In this document: positions 63,758 through 64,000 of the stretch, piece after piece
Numbering within the stretch: position 1 is the stretch's first letter
Layout of the letters: every line of letters starts with the position of its first letter
From: Hyphomicrobiales bacterium
Lineage (GTDB): Bacteria > Pseudomonadota > Alphaproteobacteria > Rhizobiales > Beijerinckiaceae
NCBI GenBank assembly: GCA_900470095.1
Contig: UBZM01000020.1
Location: 62,001-126,000, forward strand
Length of the DNA stretch: 64,000 nucleotides
Direction of reading: 5' to 3'
The notes under the pieces: model-generated
What the model was told of the DNA's origin: nothing
Seen by the model: the letters and a program-made list of their open reading frames with translations, nothing else
The model's database searches: none
Made by a program: the position numbers and the translations under genes

Positions 63758-64000
63758 CTAGCCCCCTGTCACGCTCATATGGCGCCCGACGGCTGGGCGG
63801 GCATGCCTGCGGTCGATGACGAAGTCATGGCCCTTCGGCTTGCGCGAGATCGCCTCGTCCATGGCGCGGTAGAGCAGGGCGTCGTCGCTGGACGCGCGCA
63901 CGGCCGCGCGCAGATCGGCGGCGTCCTCCTGGCCAAGGCACATATAGAGCGTGCCGGTGCAGGTCAGGCGCACACGGTTGCAGCTTTCGCAGAAATTATG
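63758..64000 (-). CDS. moaA: GTP 3',8-cyclase MoaA, C-terminal part
   Basis: Radical SAM enzyme of molybdenum cofactor synthesis; only the last 80 residues are inside the window. The first codons at the right edge read [19 protein letters not shown], which holds two of the three C-terminal iron-sulfur cysteines (C-x-x-C, then C after 13 residues: C-E-S-C and LTC). The end is [13 protein letters not shown], the conserved GG tail needed for function. The stop is at 63758-63760. Confidence 0.95.
   Translation of the reverse strand, partial: HNFCESCNRVRLTCTGTLYMCLGQEDAADLRAAVRASSDDALLYRAMDEAISRKPKGHDFVIDRRHARPAVGRHMSVTGG

Overview
The window is 64 kb of GC-rich, densely coding bacterial chromosome. 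Gene content and protein style point to an alphaproteobacterium of the order Hyphomicrobiales: FCD-type GntR regulators next to ABC operons, TRAP transporters, a PleC/PdhS-like histidine kinase, a Porin_2-like fragment and a NasT-type ANTAR regulator. A Bosea-like organism is my best guess, with low confidence. I saw no rRNA, tRNA, CRISPR array, insertion sequence or prophage. The whole window reads as ordinary chromosome, but some loci have unusual layouts.

Layout. 1-3.9 kb (minus): aminopeptidase N (cut by the window edge) and a CDF metal exporter with a long C-terminal region. 4-6.5 kb: glyoxalase I, aldose 1-epimerase, PfkB sugar kinase. 6.5-15.4 kb: an expanded urease operon, ureD - acidic 107-aa protein - fused ureAB - DUF1003 membrane protein - ureC - orphan ABC binding protein - ABM monooxygenase - ureE (very long His tail) - ureF - ureG - hupE/ureJ. 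15.5-16.2 kb: nasT-like regulator followed by the decayed start of a nitrate-type binding protein gene. 16.3-24.5 kb: orphan phnM, mannonate dehydratase, and a four-gene ABC importer flanked by two FCD/GntR regulators, each with a perfect palindrome next to it.

24.5-37.5 kb: methyltransferase, dusA, thioesterase, cupin, an ArsR-SRPBCC pair, DHA2 efflux pump, SMP-30-like lactonase, TSUP exporter, GNAT, DUF1289, cobS and cobT (divergent), MHS-family symporter. 37.9-43.7 kb: histidine kinase, membrane-anchored nuclease, then a tightly overlapping set of a GST, two secreted four-cysteine paralogues and a uracil-DNA-glycosylase-fold protein, then a small secreted protein and a beta-hydroxyacid dehydrogenase. 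43.8-51.5 kb: a basic/polar amino-acid ABC importer with ornithine aminotransferase (rocD), and farther on an Lrp regulator overlapping an agmatinase-family ureohydrolase. Together these suggest arginine/ornithine or guanidino-compound breakdown, which would feed urea to the urease.

51.8-57.4 kb: two paralogous TRAP binding proteins, each with its own intrinsic terminator, converging on dctM and dctQ on the other strand. 57.5-60.8 kb (minus): Bcr/CflA pump, EamA transporter, SolA-like oxidase. 61-64 kb: a soluble MCP-PilZ hybrid, GrpB, a C-terminal scrap of an autotransporter barrel, and the 3' end of moaA (cut by the window edge).

The most interesting locus is the urease operon. It has three metal- or charge-themed oddities in one transcription unit: an Asp/Glu-rich protein, a Lys/Arg-tailed membrane protein and a UreE with about 50 histidines in its tail.
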